A DNA stretch of 64,000 bases, from assembly GCA_030704615.1 (NCBI GenBank), contig CM060734.1:17608001-17672000 (forward strand), written 5' to 3'. The DNA comes from Takakia lepidozioides. Lineage: Eukaryota > Streptophyta > Takakiopsida > Takakiales > Takakiaceae. Below the pieces are notes generated by a model. It searched no databases. It worked only from the letters and a program-made list of their open reading frames with translations, and was not told the DNA's origin. Below, in pieces: positions 46,851-57,904 of the stretch (positions are counted from its first letter, which is position 1; the number at the start of each line of letters is the position of its first letter). The position numbers and the translations under genes are program-made.

Positions 46851-48028
46851 GTCGACCTCAATGCTTAGCAAGAACCAGAAAGAATCAGAGAGAGAGAAAG
46901 AGAGTTCATAGCCACCTCCGGTTTCTTCTTTGCACTTGATGATGCTCCTGACGCATTCAATCTTTCCATTTCGTCTGGAGGTAGCATGCTTCCAAGGAGG
47001 TCCCGATGGTGCAAAACAAGGGCAGACGACATCATTTCCGCGTCCGTTTGTTCTCCCTGCTCTTTGAAGACCTGTTTCTCTACTCGATGTGCTTCCTCCC
47101 GAGCCCAGCTCACTTCCTCGTCCTCCCCCCCTTCTATTGGAGGTTGCTCATCGGTCGCCTCCGGGATCACTTCAAGACCTTCCTCTCCACACTGCGGTTG
47201 CAGAATCCTGTTTTGCCCTTCGTCTTCCTCTACGCCGGATGTTTCTTCTCCCATTCTAAGTTCCCGTCTCGCCTTCCTCATCCTCTCCTTAGCGCGTGCC
47301 CTTTGCTTCTTTGATGTGAAATAAAGTGTTCTTCGACGCTTGCTTCTCCCTCGGAATGGGGTCACCGTCTCTGCAGAATCCAGGGTTGCAAAGACAATAA
47401 CGAGAAGAGGGAAAAAAGAGGACTATGGGAGGTTCATCGCAAGGCCTTCAACGCCAAGATGTTCGCTCGCAACGTTCAGTGCGCCACTGACTCATTCCAC
47501 ATGCATGGCGAACACGTGTCCATCTAATCGTTATGAAATATCGGCGGAGATCATTGGATCCTCATCCATTCAAAAACCGTTGGGGTCTAATCACCTCCCA
47601 TCTGAAAAAGTTCATTATTTTGGCATGTTCTAGAGGAATGTCAAGTATGTACAGTTGTACAGCGGTGCAGGTGCCGTTAAAATTAAATGGAAATGGGCAT
47701 CTCTTTTGGGCTCTCTGACATGACAACCAAACGGCAGCTCTGTCAGTCAATCTGTCAACGATTGCACTGGTGGGGCACTTGTGAAAAAACAGTTGGATTC
47801 TAGGATTAGGGCTGACATTAAGTACTCCGTATTTGGGCACTCTGTGACCATGCGCTTGGTTTGCATGGGGAGACATTTCACAAAAGTGGAAACCCGCGTT
47901 AGGAGATCTGCAAGCCGGAGCGATACCTGCAATTCTCTGTGAGGACGCCAAAAACTCCGCTCCCACACAATTTGCATTCACAAGCACCGTCGGACTGTGA
48001 ACTCTACTTTCTGAAGCAACATCGACAT

Positions 48029-48563
48029 ATGGCCTCCCAGGCCATGGGCTCCCTTGACGCGGACTTCTTCAGTGAGGACCACCCTGTGCCATTTTCTTAC
48101 GAGGTGGAAGATGATGGTTTTGCGCTGGTGCATGAACACGTCCTCGCAACGCAGTTTCGGTTGGAAAATGGAACTCTATTCCTTCAAAGGGAAGTGTACG
48201 ATGCCAATGGAAAACTGCTCAAGTACGTGTTCCAGAAACCTTCGCGCTCGTGTTGCGGGAACAATGGAAGTGCCTGATCTAGGGTATGGTCGGGTCTTCA
48301 CCATGAACTCATCCGCATCTGCGCTGCAGGACAGGACGTACGAAATCACTGTTTCCAATTTTCCCAATTGTACATGTCCAGATTTTGTTGGTATGCTTTC
48401 AAGTAGTTTGGGAAAGAGAGGGAAGTTCATACCGTGCAAACACCTTTACTTCGTCTTCTTGAGAAGGATGGTTTGTGATCCAAAGCGCGACTTCTTCATT
48501 CACCAAGCCACTATGAGTTTCAACGAAGTCAACACACTTCTACAGCGGGATACAAGCCCATAA
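48029..48563 (+). pseudogene. SWIM zinc-finger remnant of the MULE-2 transposase
   Basis: The part 48270-48563 matches the C-terminus of the MULE-1 transposase: EVP-x-x-G-(Y/F)-GRV, the Y-x-IT(V/I)S strand, then CTCPDF...PCKHLYFVFL (SWIM, CxCx(n)CxH), FIH and the N/H-x-LL end. The upstream 48029-48225 frame (MASQAMGSLDADFF) is open but has no counterpart in MULE-1, and a frame change near 48225 separates the two. The DDE core is absent: only 660 bp separate this from the start of the divergent methyltransferase gene. It could be a leftover, or a short SWIM-only protein. Confidence 0.65.
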
Positions 48564-48744
48564 AAATCGGTGTTTTCCTTGACTACAACTTGTAATGGAA
48601 TGACTGTTCAAGTCCAGTGACTCTCAGTGTATGACGTCTAACATCTTTGCTATGCGTGGGTCAATGCATTTGTCGCATTGGTTTGTCATTCTCTTTTCAT
48701 TAGCAAACACAAGAAACTACCTTCAGATAGACAGATGATCAAAT

Positions 48745-48985
48745 CAACCTCGTCTCAACACGAGGTTTACTTGAAGTTCTCCAAATCCTCCTTGTGTTGA
48801 CACAAGGATGATTTTAGTTCTCCGAAAACAACATCGTGTCAACACGAAGTTCATTTTTGTTCCAGGAAAACAACCTTGTGTTAAACACGAGGTTTTGTTG
48901 AAGTTCTCCAAATCCCCCTTGTGTCGACACGAGGTTCATTTCAGTTCTACGAAATGAAGCTCCTGTTAACAGAAGGTTGAACTCC
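48745..48985. repeat. Third palindrome family (CCTYGTGTYRACACRAGG)
   Basis: Six full or decayed copies (near 48749, 48790, 48830, 48881, 48917 and 48958) with arms CCTTGTGT/ACACAAGG or CCTCGTGT/ACACGAGG and spacing of about 37-51 bp. They differ from the MULE-2 palindrome mainly by CG-to-TG/CA changes in both arms. Confidence 0.75.
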
Positions 48986-49039
48986 AGAAGCCCAAAACCC
49001 TTCATCCGTTTCACCTTCATGTGGTGAAATCAGCAGTTG

Positions 49040-49216
49040 GGGGCTCCACGGTTATAGGCCCACCTTCTTTGTGGTGACGTGGCATGACCTGGACCAGGCT
49101 CACGCCACGTCAGCATCAGCGCCATGTCAGCAGTGTGAGCGTAGGCTCACGCCACGTCATCATTGTGTGAGCGTACGCTCACACGCTCACGCGCCAGGCT
49201 CACGCGGTAGCGTCGT
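49040..49216. other. ACGT-box and perfect-palindrome segment at the array border
   Basis: It holds GTGACGTGGC once and CGCCACGTCA twice (ACGT-core boxes of the kind bound by plant bZIP proteins), several AGGCTCACGC words, and a perfect 20-bp palindrome GTGTGAGCGTACGCTCACAC at 49165-49184. No ORF. Confidence 0.55.
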
Positions 49217-52200
49217 TGGTGTACATTGAACACACTGGCCAAGGTTTGAAAGCGAACGAAAAATCATTTGGATGGGCAACCATCCGTTGGCCCATTGAAC
49301 GAATTTCGATTGATCTCATATTACTCCGGGGCCTCTTACATGGCACATTGAACATAGTGGCCAAGTCTCAAAGCGAACCAAAATCATTTCGATGGCCAAC
49401 CATCCGTTAAGCCATCGAATGAGTTTTTGATTGATCTGATATTAGTCCGGGACCTGTGAGAGGGTGTCTGGAACGTGCTGGCAAAGTTTGGAAGCTAACA
49501 AAAATGATTTGGATGGGCAACCATCCGTTCACCCGTTGAATGTATTTTGTTGGAGCTGCTATTGCTTTGGGACCTGTTGGACTGTGTTTCGCGTGCTCAC
49601 GATTTGTTTTTCATTCCATTTTTGAATGGGGCGTGTGATGTAGCCATATGCAATGTGCATGCCAAACTTGGGAGCGATCAAAATTCATTTGGACCCAAAA
49701 CCACAGTTTCTTCCCTGTTTTGCGCTCCAAACTCGATTTGGCGTTCTACTTCATGCACTCTTCATAGAGAGTTTTGCAATAGTGAGCGAAAGAGAACACC
49801 TTTTTTGGGGGGGCATTTTTGATTGGTCCAAATTTTGGCGGGGGAGTAGCCGTGGGACGCTGGAAGCCGCAGAACAAAATTGAGCCAAAAACAAAATCGA
49901 TACGTGCGAGAAACCCCCACTGAAAGGCAGTGCAAACCTATTTATTGGCTTAAAATAGATTTAAATCCAATTAAAAATGTGGGGAGAGCGCGTCGATGGG
50001 GAGGCAAATGATTTATTCGTCTGTTGTGTCTCCGCACACGTGTTCAAGCACGTGCGGGCAAAAGAGGGGCTTCAACCACAACCGTTCCATGGGTGCAATA
50101 GCCGTGCAGGCATTGCAGGATTTCTTTTTCGCATTGAACAAAAACCAGATGACAAGTGAACGCCTCATTGGACAATGGAACGATTTTCGATTGATCTCGT
50201 ATTACACTGGGACGTATCAGAGGGTGTACATTGAACACACTGGCCAAGGTTTGAAAGCGAACGAAAAATCATTTGGATGGGCAACCATTCGTTGGCCCAT
50301 TGAACGAATTTCGATTGATCTCATATTACTCCGGGGCCTCTTACATGGCACATTGAACATAGTGGCCAAGTCTCAAAGCGAACCAAAATCATTTCGATGG
50401 CCAACCATCCGTTGAGCCATCGAATGAATTTTTGATTGATCTGATATTAGTCCGGGACCTGTGAGAGGGTGTCTAGAACGTGCTGGCAAAGTTTGGAAGC
50501 TAACAAAAATGATTTGGATGGGCAACCATCCGTTCACCCGTTGAATGTATTTTGTTGGAGCTGCTATTGCTTTGGGACCTGTTGGACTGTATTTCGCGTG
50601 CTAACGATTTGTTTTTCATTCCGTTTTTGAATGGGGCGTGTGATGTAGCCATATGCAATGTGCGTGCCAAATTTGGGAGCGATCAAAATTCATTTGGACC
50701 CAAAACCACAGTTTCTTCCCTGTTTTGCACTCCAAACTCGATTAGGCGTTCTACTTCATGCACTCTTCATAGAGAGTTTTGCAATAGTGAGCGAAAGAGA
50801 ACACCTTTTTTGGGGGGGCATTTTTTATTGGTCCAAATTTTGGCGGGGGAGTAGCCGTGGGACGCTGGAAGCCGCAGAACAAAATTGAGCCAAAAACAAA
50901 ATCGATACGTGCGAGAAACCCCCACTGAAAGGCAGTGCAAACCTATTTATTGGCTTAAAATAGATTTAAATCCAATTAAAAATGTGGGGAGAGCGCGTCG
51001 ATGGGGAGGCAAATGATTTATTCGTCTGTTGTGTCTCCGCACACGTGTTCAAGCACGTGCGGGCAAAAGAGGGGCTTCAACCACAACCGTTCCATGGGTG
51101 CAATAGCCGTGCAGGCATTGCAGGATTTCTTTTTCGCATTGAACAAAAACCAGATGACAAGTGAACGCCTCATTGGACAATGGAACGATTTTCGATTGAT
51201 CTCGTATTACACTGGGACGTATCAGAGGGTGTACATTGAACACACTGGCCAAGGTTTGAAAGCGAACGAAAATCATTTGGATGGGCAACCATCCGTTGGC
51301 CCATTGAACGAATTTCGATTGATCTCATATTACTCCGGGGCCTCTTACATGGCACATTGAACATAGTGGCCAAGTCTCAAAGCGAACCAAAATCATTTTG
51401 ATGGCCAACCATCCGTTGAGCCATCGAATGAATTTTTGATTGATCTGATATTAGTCCGGGACCTATGAGAGGGTGTCTGGAACGTGCTGGCAAAGTTTGG
51501 AAGCTAACAAAAATGATTTGGATGGGCAACCATCCGTTCACCCGTTGAATGTATTTTGTTGGAGCTGCTATTGCTTTGGGACCTGTTGGACTGTGTTTCG
51601 CGTGCTCACGATTTGTTTTTCATTCCGTTTTTGAATGGGGCGTGTGATGTAGCCATATGCAATGTGCGTGCCAAATTTGGGAGCGATCAAAATTCATTTG
51701 GACCCAAAACCACAGTTTCTTCCCTGTTTTGCACTCCAAACTTGATTTGGCGTTCTACTTCATGTACTCTTCATAGAGAGTTCTGCAATAGTGAGCGAAA
51801 GAGAACACCTTTTTTGGGGGGGCATTTTTGATTGGTCCAAATTTTGGCGGGGGAGTAGCCGTGGGACGCTGGAAGCCGCAGAACAAAATTGAGCCAAAAA
51901 CAAAATCGATACGTGCCAGAAACCCCACTGAAAGGCAGTGCAAACCTATTTATTGGCTTAAAATAGATTTAAATTCAATTAAAAATGTGGAATGGCTTGA
52001 GGGGGGAGCGCGTCGATGGGGAGGCAAATGATTTATTCGTCTGTTGTGTCTCCGCACACGTGTTCAAGCACGTGCGGGCAAAAGAGGGGCTTCAACCACA
52101 ACCGTTCGATGGGTGCAATAGCCGTGCAGGCATTGCAGGATTTCTTTTTCGCATTGAACAAAAACCAGATGACAAGTGAACAATGGAACGATTTTCGATT

Positions 52201-53104
52201 GATCTCGTATTACACTGGGACGTATCAGAGGGTGTACATTGAACACACTGGCCAAGGTTTGAAAGCGAACGAAAATCATTTGGATGGGCAACCATCCGTT
52301 GGCCCATTGAACGAATTTCGATTGATCTCATATTACTCTGGGGCCTCTTACATGGCACATTGAACATAGTGGCCAAGTCTCAAAGCGAACCAAAATCATT
52401 TCGATGGCCAACCATCCGTTGAGCCATCGAATGAATTTTTGATTGATTTGATATTAGTCCAGGACCTGTGAGAGGGTGTCTGGAACGTGCTGGCAAAGTT
52501 TGGAAGCTAACAAAAATGATTTGGATGGGCAACCATCCGTTCACCCCGTTGAATGTATTTTGTTGGAGCTGCTATTGCTTTGGGACATGTTGGACTGTGT
52601 TTCGCGTGCTCACGATTTGTTTTTCATTCCGTTTTTGAATGGGGCGTGTGATGTAGCCATATGCAATGTGCGTGCCAAATTTGGGAGCGATCAAAATTCA
52701 GTTGGACCCAAAACCACAGTTTCTTCCCTGTTTTGCACTCCAAACTTGATTTGGCATTCTACTTCATGGGCTCTTCATAGAGAGTTTTGCAATAGTGAGC
52801 GAAAGAGAACACCTTTTTTGGGGGGGCATTTTTGATTGGTCCAAATTTTGGCGGGGGAGTAGCCGTGGGATGCTGGAAGCCGCAGAACAAAATTGAGCCA
52901 AAAACAAAATCGATACGTGCCAGAAACCCCCACTGAAAGGCAGTGCAAACCTATTTATTGGCTTAAAATAGATTTAAATTCAATTAAAAATGTGGAATGG
53001 CTTGAGGGGGGAGCGCGTCGATGGGGAGGCAAATGATTTATTCGTCTGTTGTGTCTCCGCACACGTGTTCAAGCACGTGCGGGCAAAAGAGGGGCTTCAA
53101 CCAC
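49217..53104 (+). repeat. Satellite array B: about 4 units of about 1005 bp
   Basis: The same satellite as array A with diagnostic differences (for example TGTATTTTGTTGG for TGTATTCTGTTGG, GGGGCGTGTGATG for GGGGCGTGTAATG, and an added CATTGAA). The marker ACATTGAACACAC is at 49223, 50228, 51233 and 52236. The last unit of array A (about 41320-41564) already shows array-B variants. Confidence 0.93.
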
Positions 53105-54860
53105 CTGTGCTGATTAACCCTCATTGGCATGGAGTATTTCATGTACACTGTGATGCCTCAGGAGAAGCATTGGGAGCTGTGTTAGCTGAAAATGTCACAG
53201 GAAACATAGATTCACATGTGTACTATGCTAGCAGATTGTTGAACAATGCGGAGAGGAACTATAGCACTACTGAAAGAGAAGCTTTGGCAATGATTTATGG
53301 AGTCATGAAATTCAGGCATTACCTATTGGGAAGGAAGTTTATGTTTTATGTGGATCATCAAGCTTTGATTTATCTGGTGAACAAGCCTTTGATAAGTGGT
53401 AGGATAGCAAGATGGATGATAATCTTGCACGAGTTTGAGTTCGAAGTTGTTTACAAGCCTGGCCGTTTGCATCTTGTGGCAGGTCACTTGTCACGGCTAT
53501 CAACAGGAGAGGCCGCCACGGGAGTAGACGACCAACTGCCTGATGCGAGTTTATTTGCAGTGGAGGTGCAGGGAAGTGCAGATGATTGGTTAGATTGGCA
53601 GTGGCCAATCAGATACTACCTTACTCATGGTCAGTGCCCACCCAGTTATGGGAAGGAGCAAAGGAAAAGAATAGCTATCAAGGCTTTACCATCACTATGA
53701 TAGGGGGGAGATTGTATAAGCTAGGACCTAATGGAGTTCTTAAACGATGCTTGTACCACCATGAAGTAAATAAAGTTTTGGAAGAAGTTCATAAAGGAGT
53801 GGTTGGGGGTCATTTTGGAGAGGAGACTACCAGTAGAAAAATACTACTTGCAGGTTACTGGTGGCCTACTTTGTTCAAGGATGTACACAAGTATTGCAAG
53901 GGTTGTGATGCGTGTCAGAGGCTAGGACCTTTGCAAAGATCTTGGAAGATGGCTTTGCATTCTACGATGCCTACTGAACCATTTCAGAAATGGGGACTAG
54001 ACTTTGTTGGACCAATTAACCCACCAGCCAGGAATACACGGAACAAGTATATAATCACAGCCACTGATTATACTACAAAGTGGGTGGAAGCTAAGGCTCT
54101 CAGGGACAACACAGCTAAGTCCACAGCAAGATTCCTATATGAGAACATACTCACAAGATTTGGCTGTCCCCTAGAATTTATCAGTGACCAGGGAAGTCAT
54201 TTCATTAATGGAACCATAGAACTATTGACTAAAGAGTTCATGATTGTGCACAGGAAGAGTACAACCTATTACCCACAGGGCAATGGGCAGGTAGAGGCCA
54301 CCAACAAAATACTATGCACTATCTTGGCTAAGATAGTCAATGCAAACAGAATAGACTGGGATACGAAGTTGTTGACAGCTTTGTGGTCATACAAGACTTC
54401 ATATAAAAGTCACCACTAAGTATACACCATTCCAATTAGTTTATGGTATGGAAGCTTTACTTCGAGTGGAATTCTTATTACCTACCATGAGAACTGAATG
54501 GGGAAGGAGAATGGAATTGGAGGATTCAATTAAAGTAAGAAAACATGAATTATACCATGTGGAAGAAGTACGTGCTGATGCAGCAGATAACATGACCAGA
54601 ATTCAGATGAAGAGGAAGGATCAGTTTGATGAAGGTAAATTGAAGTTTTTTAAGACGGGTGATTTGGTACTGTGGTTGCAGAAGAAGGGAAAGATTAAAG
54701 CTTCTAAGCTTAAGTCACCATGGAAAGGGCCTTATGTCATACAGAAGATGTATGATAACAATACAGCCATGTTACAAACCATTAACAAAGAGATGCTTGG
54801 TAGAGTCAATGCCAGTAAGTTGAAGGGATATAGTGGTATCCATGATAAACCATTGCAACA
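53105..54860 (+). pseudogene. R3 pol: RNase H and integrase
   Basis: The RNase H domain (FHVHCDASGEALGAVLAE, NYSTTEREALAMIYGV, YKPGRLHLVAGHLSR) is read to about 53670. After a frame change comes the integrase: an HHCC finger (HH...GGHF...CKGCDACQR), then the catalytic D in GLDFVGP, D in FISDQGSHF and E in GNGQVEATNK. A second frame change near 54410 leads to YTPFQLVYGMEALL and the C-terminal LKSPWKGPYVI segment. RT is absent on the left. The sequence order and style are those of Tat-like gypsy elements (no chromodomain seen). Two frameshifts make it non-functional. Confidence 0.85.
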
Positions 54861-55431
54861 TGATCTGCATCTTGAAACACAGATGCAGACACAGATTACA
54901 CCGGTAACACCAATGGAGCATGAAGCACTTGTCGTAAAGCCGAATGTGTATGGTCATAGCAGAGAACACGGGTGTACACACAGATATCACAGCCCACCAC
55001 AGTTTAACACAACATACCACAGCTCACCACAGCTTGACACAGCCTGTCACAGCCCAACACAGCCCACACAGGTTGCACAGTCCATAGGGTCAGTGACAGG
55101 TGGACGCGGGTTAACGTCAGGGAAGTGGCCGGTGAGTGTAAAGGCAGTTTGGAAGTCAAACTCGGAGAATGTGCCACGCGGACAGAGGGAGACGGGAGAG
55201 TGTTTGAAATCAAACACGTGGCCTAAGGGGCAAAGCGCTCCGCATTGCATGTACTGCAATAGCGGGCACCATCATGCAAGAAGACAAACAGGGCCGTCAA
55301 AGTACCTACCCGGTACGTCAGCCGAAACTAATTACGGGCCCATTAATGCATCCAGAGGGCAGGTAACGGAACCCTTTATGTGTCCGACAAAGGGGGTTGA
55401 GTTCTGCCAAAAATGGCCTTTGGAGTGCAAT
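53105..55431 (+). mobile_element. Gypsy retroelement fragment R3 within the satellite
   Basis: It begins abruptly in a satellite unit (after GGCTTCAACCAC) with the RNase H part of pol, then integrase, then a non-coding end with CACAGCCC units like the LTRs of R1/R2. At 55432 the satellite resumes in the opposite orientation. No LTR start or TSD is evident, so a rearrangement is more likely than clean insertion. Confidence 0.75.
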
Positions 55432-56365
55432 CTATTTTGGGCTTCATTTTTGTTAGCTTCCAAACTTTGCCAGCACGTTCCAGACACCCTCTCACAGGTC
55501 CCGGACTAATATCAGATCAATCGAAAATTCATTCGATGGCTCAACGGATGGTTGGCCCATCCAAATGATTTTCGTTCGCTTTCAAACCTTGGCCAGTGTG
55601 TTCAATGTACCCTCTGATACGTCCCAGTGTAATACGAGACCAATCGAAAATCGTTCCATTGTCCAATGAGGCGTTCACTTGTCATCTGGTTTTTGTTCAA
55701 TGCGAAAAAAGAAATCCTGCAATGCGTGCACGGCTATTGCACCCATTGAACGGTTGTGGTTGAAGCCCCTCTTTTGCCCGCACGTGCTTGAACATGTGCG
55801 CGACACATGTGCGGAGACACAACAAACGAATAAATCATTTGCCTCCCCATCGACGCGCTCCCCCCTCAAGCCATTCCACAATTTAATTGAATTTAAATTT
55901 ATTTTAAGCCAATAAATATTTTTGCACTGCCTTTCAGTGGGGGTTTCTGGCACGTATCGATTTTGTTTTTGGCTCAATTTTGTTCTGCGGCTTCCAGCAT
56001 CCCACGGCTACTCCCCTGCCAAAATTTGGACCAATCAAAAATGCCCCCCCCCCAAAAAAAAGGTGTTATCTTTCGCTCACTATTGCAGAACTCTCTATGA
56101 AGAGTGCATGAAGTAGAACACAAATCAAGTTTGGAGTGCAAAACAGGGAAGAAACTGTGGTTTTGGGTCCAAATGAATTTTGATCGCTCCCAAATTTGGC
56201 ACGCACATTGCATATGGCTACATTACACGCCCCATTCAAAAACGGGATGAAAAAAAAATCGTGAGCACGCGAAACACAGTCCAACAGGTCCCAAAGCAAT
56301 AGCAGCTCCAACATAATACATTCAACGGGTGAACGGATGGTTGCCCATCCAAATCATTTTTGTTA
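55432..56365 (-). repeat. One satellite unit in inverted orientation
   Basis: The reverse complement of a satellite unit, starting and ending near the TTTTTGTTAGCTT word. It carries a mix of array A and B variants. It ends the satellite region. Confidence 0.9.
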
Positions 56366-57682
56366 GCTTTGTCAAGTTAAATAAGCACAGTGTGAAAACA
56401 TCTAGAATAAAACTAGTTATTTGTATTTAACACTTGGATTTAGGTCAAGTGTTAAATCAGGTGTCAAGTTTAGTTTGACACCTGGTCCGTCTTATCTTCA
56501 CGAGAGCGGCCGTCGCGCGGCTCATCTCTCTCGAGTTGAGCCTGCGAGACCGAGCTCCTGCATCGTTTAGGACTGAGTGTGCTCATGATGGGAGTGTAGG
56601 TTGTTGTGGGGTGGAGTCCCCACAGCTTGGGGTGCCCCTGGCTCGACTACTATTTCTAAGAGTGATGGTTTGGTTTTCATGTTTTGTGTCAACAGTGAGT
56701 TCGTTGGTTGTTTATCACTCGAGAGAGATGATCTCTTACCTGTGAGTGCAAGGTAGGAGTTGAGGGTTAGCACTTGCAAGATTACCTGTGTGTAAGTAGT
56801 GCTTAGTTTGAGAAGCATATCATTGAATGTGATCACAAGATTCAGCGTGCCCTGAAACGCCTGGAGGATGACGATGCCGGAGCCGCCACTGTTATTGCAG
56901 TCGCTAAAGCTACCAAGTCACCAGAGGCTTTGGAGTACACGAGGAGAGACTTAAAAATGCAGCAGCAAATGCTAGTTGGCACCTATGCGTGATCCTTGAA
57001 GCTGGATGATTGTTTCCCCAGTAAGCTTATAGAGAAGCTCTACCATGCAGCATGGAGCAGCGCTGGCAAGCGGTGAACGCTGATACCTGCACTCTTGCAG
57101 TCTTGGAGTCCAAGCTAGGACACGGGGAATATGACCGGTCAACAACCAAGGTGCTGCATTTGATCAACAATCCTGAAGCGGAGGGAGCCCAGGCCACGGA
57201 CTAGCTCGTCTCGTCTTACCCTGGGAGTGCAAAGGATGAATAGGTGAAGATTCTTTGGCAGATCAGAGCAGGGCGGAGCTCGTTGCGTTGACTGGCTAGC
57301 CGTTATATGGTCGACAGTCGCTTAAGCTGCAGGGTTACGTTGCCGGGTGATCGATATTGTTTCCAGGTCTTCATTTGGTGAGCATGCCGGGAGCGTGGAG
57401 GTGTGAGGAGTGGCAGGGCTTTCATCAGTTGCATCTTTCTTAGCTGCTGTGTGTTTCACTAGTTGAACATCTTCGAAGCTGAATTACGGCTTAATTGGAA
57501 ACCCGTACCCTGCTACTTCTGCCTATCGAGGTTATGGTGGGGGTGGATCAGGGGGGCAGGTGTTCCAGCTCCAGTTGTGTGCATATGTAACCTACCTCCC
57601 CGTAATCTCTTTTAGTTCTCCTCTAGAAGAGGTTACTTACTTGGACTGACAGGACCTGGATCAGTCTGGAAGAAAGTTTGAC
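56366..57682. other. Unassigned region, no clear gene
   Basis: AT-rich start with GTGTCAAGTTTAGTTTGACAC inverted words (about 56440-56480), then GC-balanced sequence. A short plus-strand open piece at about 56845-56990 (RALKRLEDDDAGAATVIAVA...) ends in a stop and matches nothing I recognise. It may be a gene fragment or retroelement debris. Confidence 0.4.
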
Positions 57683-57904
57683 CTGCGAATAACGTCCGTC
57701 CTTGTGATCCTTCTTCCTGTTCAAGAACCAGTCAGGTATCTTGAACTGCCGGGGATTTGCGACAATCACCATCAAGTTCTCCAGCTCCGCACCCGACAGC
57801 TCACCAGCTCTCTTGCTGGTGTCGACGTCCGCCTTCTTGCAGACCAGGTTAGCGAAACGGCGCCCCACTCCCTTGATGGAGGTCAAAGCGAACATGATCG
57901 CTAC
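57683..57904 (-). pseudogene. RPS18: Isolated exon of ribosomal protein S18 (uS13)
   Basis: The minus strand encodes [20 protein letters not shown], the KRAGELSG-x-ELENLM segment and [20 protein letters not shown] up to YSQ, which is the central part of the cytosolic small-subunit protein S18 and is very well conserved. An acceptor-like CAG precedes it (57905) and a GT follows at 57682. I see neither the N-terminal exon upstream nor the C-terminal exon (the GLRHYWG/RVRGQHT part) downstream within reach. It is either one exon of a gene with very long introns or a captured/duplicated fragment. Intact as far as it goes. Confidence 0.75.

Larger units (their letters stand above)
41665..47365 (-). 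pseudogene. ParB/Srx-like + methyltransferase-like gene, copy 2 (frameshifted)
   Basis: Exon-by-exon homologue of 20174-25242. Conserved pieces (minus): basic start with RRRTLYF (47365-46916), ParB-like MFFVWDGNHRLLAW (about 45860-45815), the LCHTLFRIQKVGL exon (45597-45420), the IADPGLG...EKLHRLS exon (about 45351-45050), the LEAYIRRW...RVLYR exon (about 44815-44600), LNESFL near 43275, VVLDIPDG (42986-43000), TWTCINTL near 42780 and motif I VVDLSMGTG split by an intron (42335/42270), followed by HFFGMEAD. The C-terminal tail ends at 41665. Frame changes near 45810, 43300 and 42825 and no ATG at the start imply decay or sequence error. The key motifs are nevertheless kept, including the non-canonical DIPDG. 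Confidence 0.72.
41565..49216. mobile_element. MULE-2: decayed relative carrying the same divergent gene pair
   Basis: It interrupts the satellite (last array base about 41564, array resumes about 49217). It holds a minus-strand homologue of the ParB/methyltransferase gene and a plus-strand SWIM-finger remnant of the transposase, in the same head-to-head order as MULE-1 but inverted. No TIR or TSD found; the two satellite junctions are at different unit phases, so the segment is not a simple intact insertion. Confidence 0.75.

Noticed and set aside
41565-49216. TIRs and a TSD for MULE-2
   Set aside because: I compared both ends and the satellite junctions and found no inverted ends or direct duplication; the borders are at different satellite phases.
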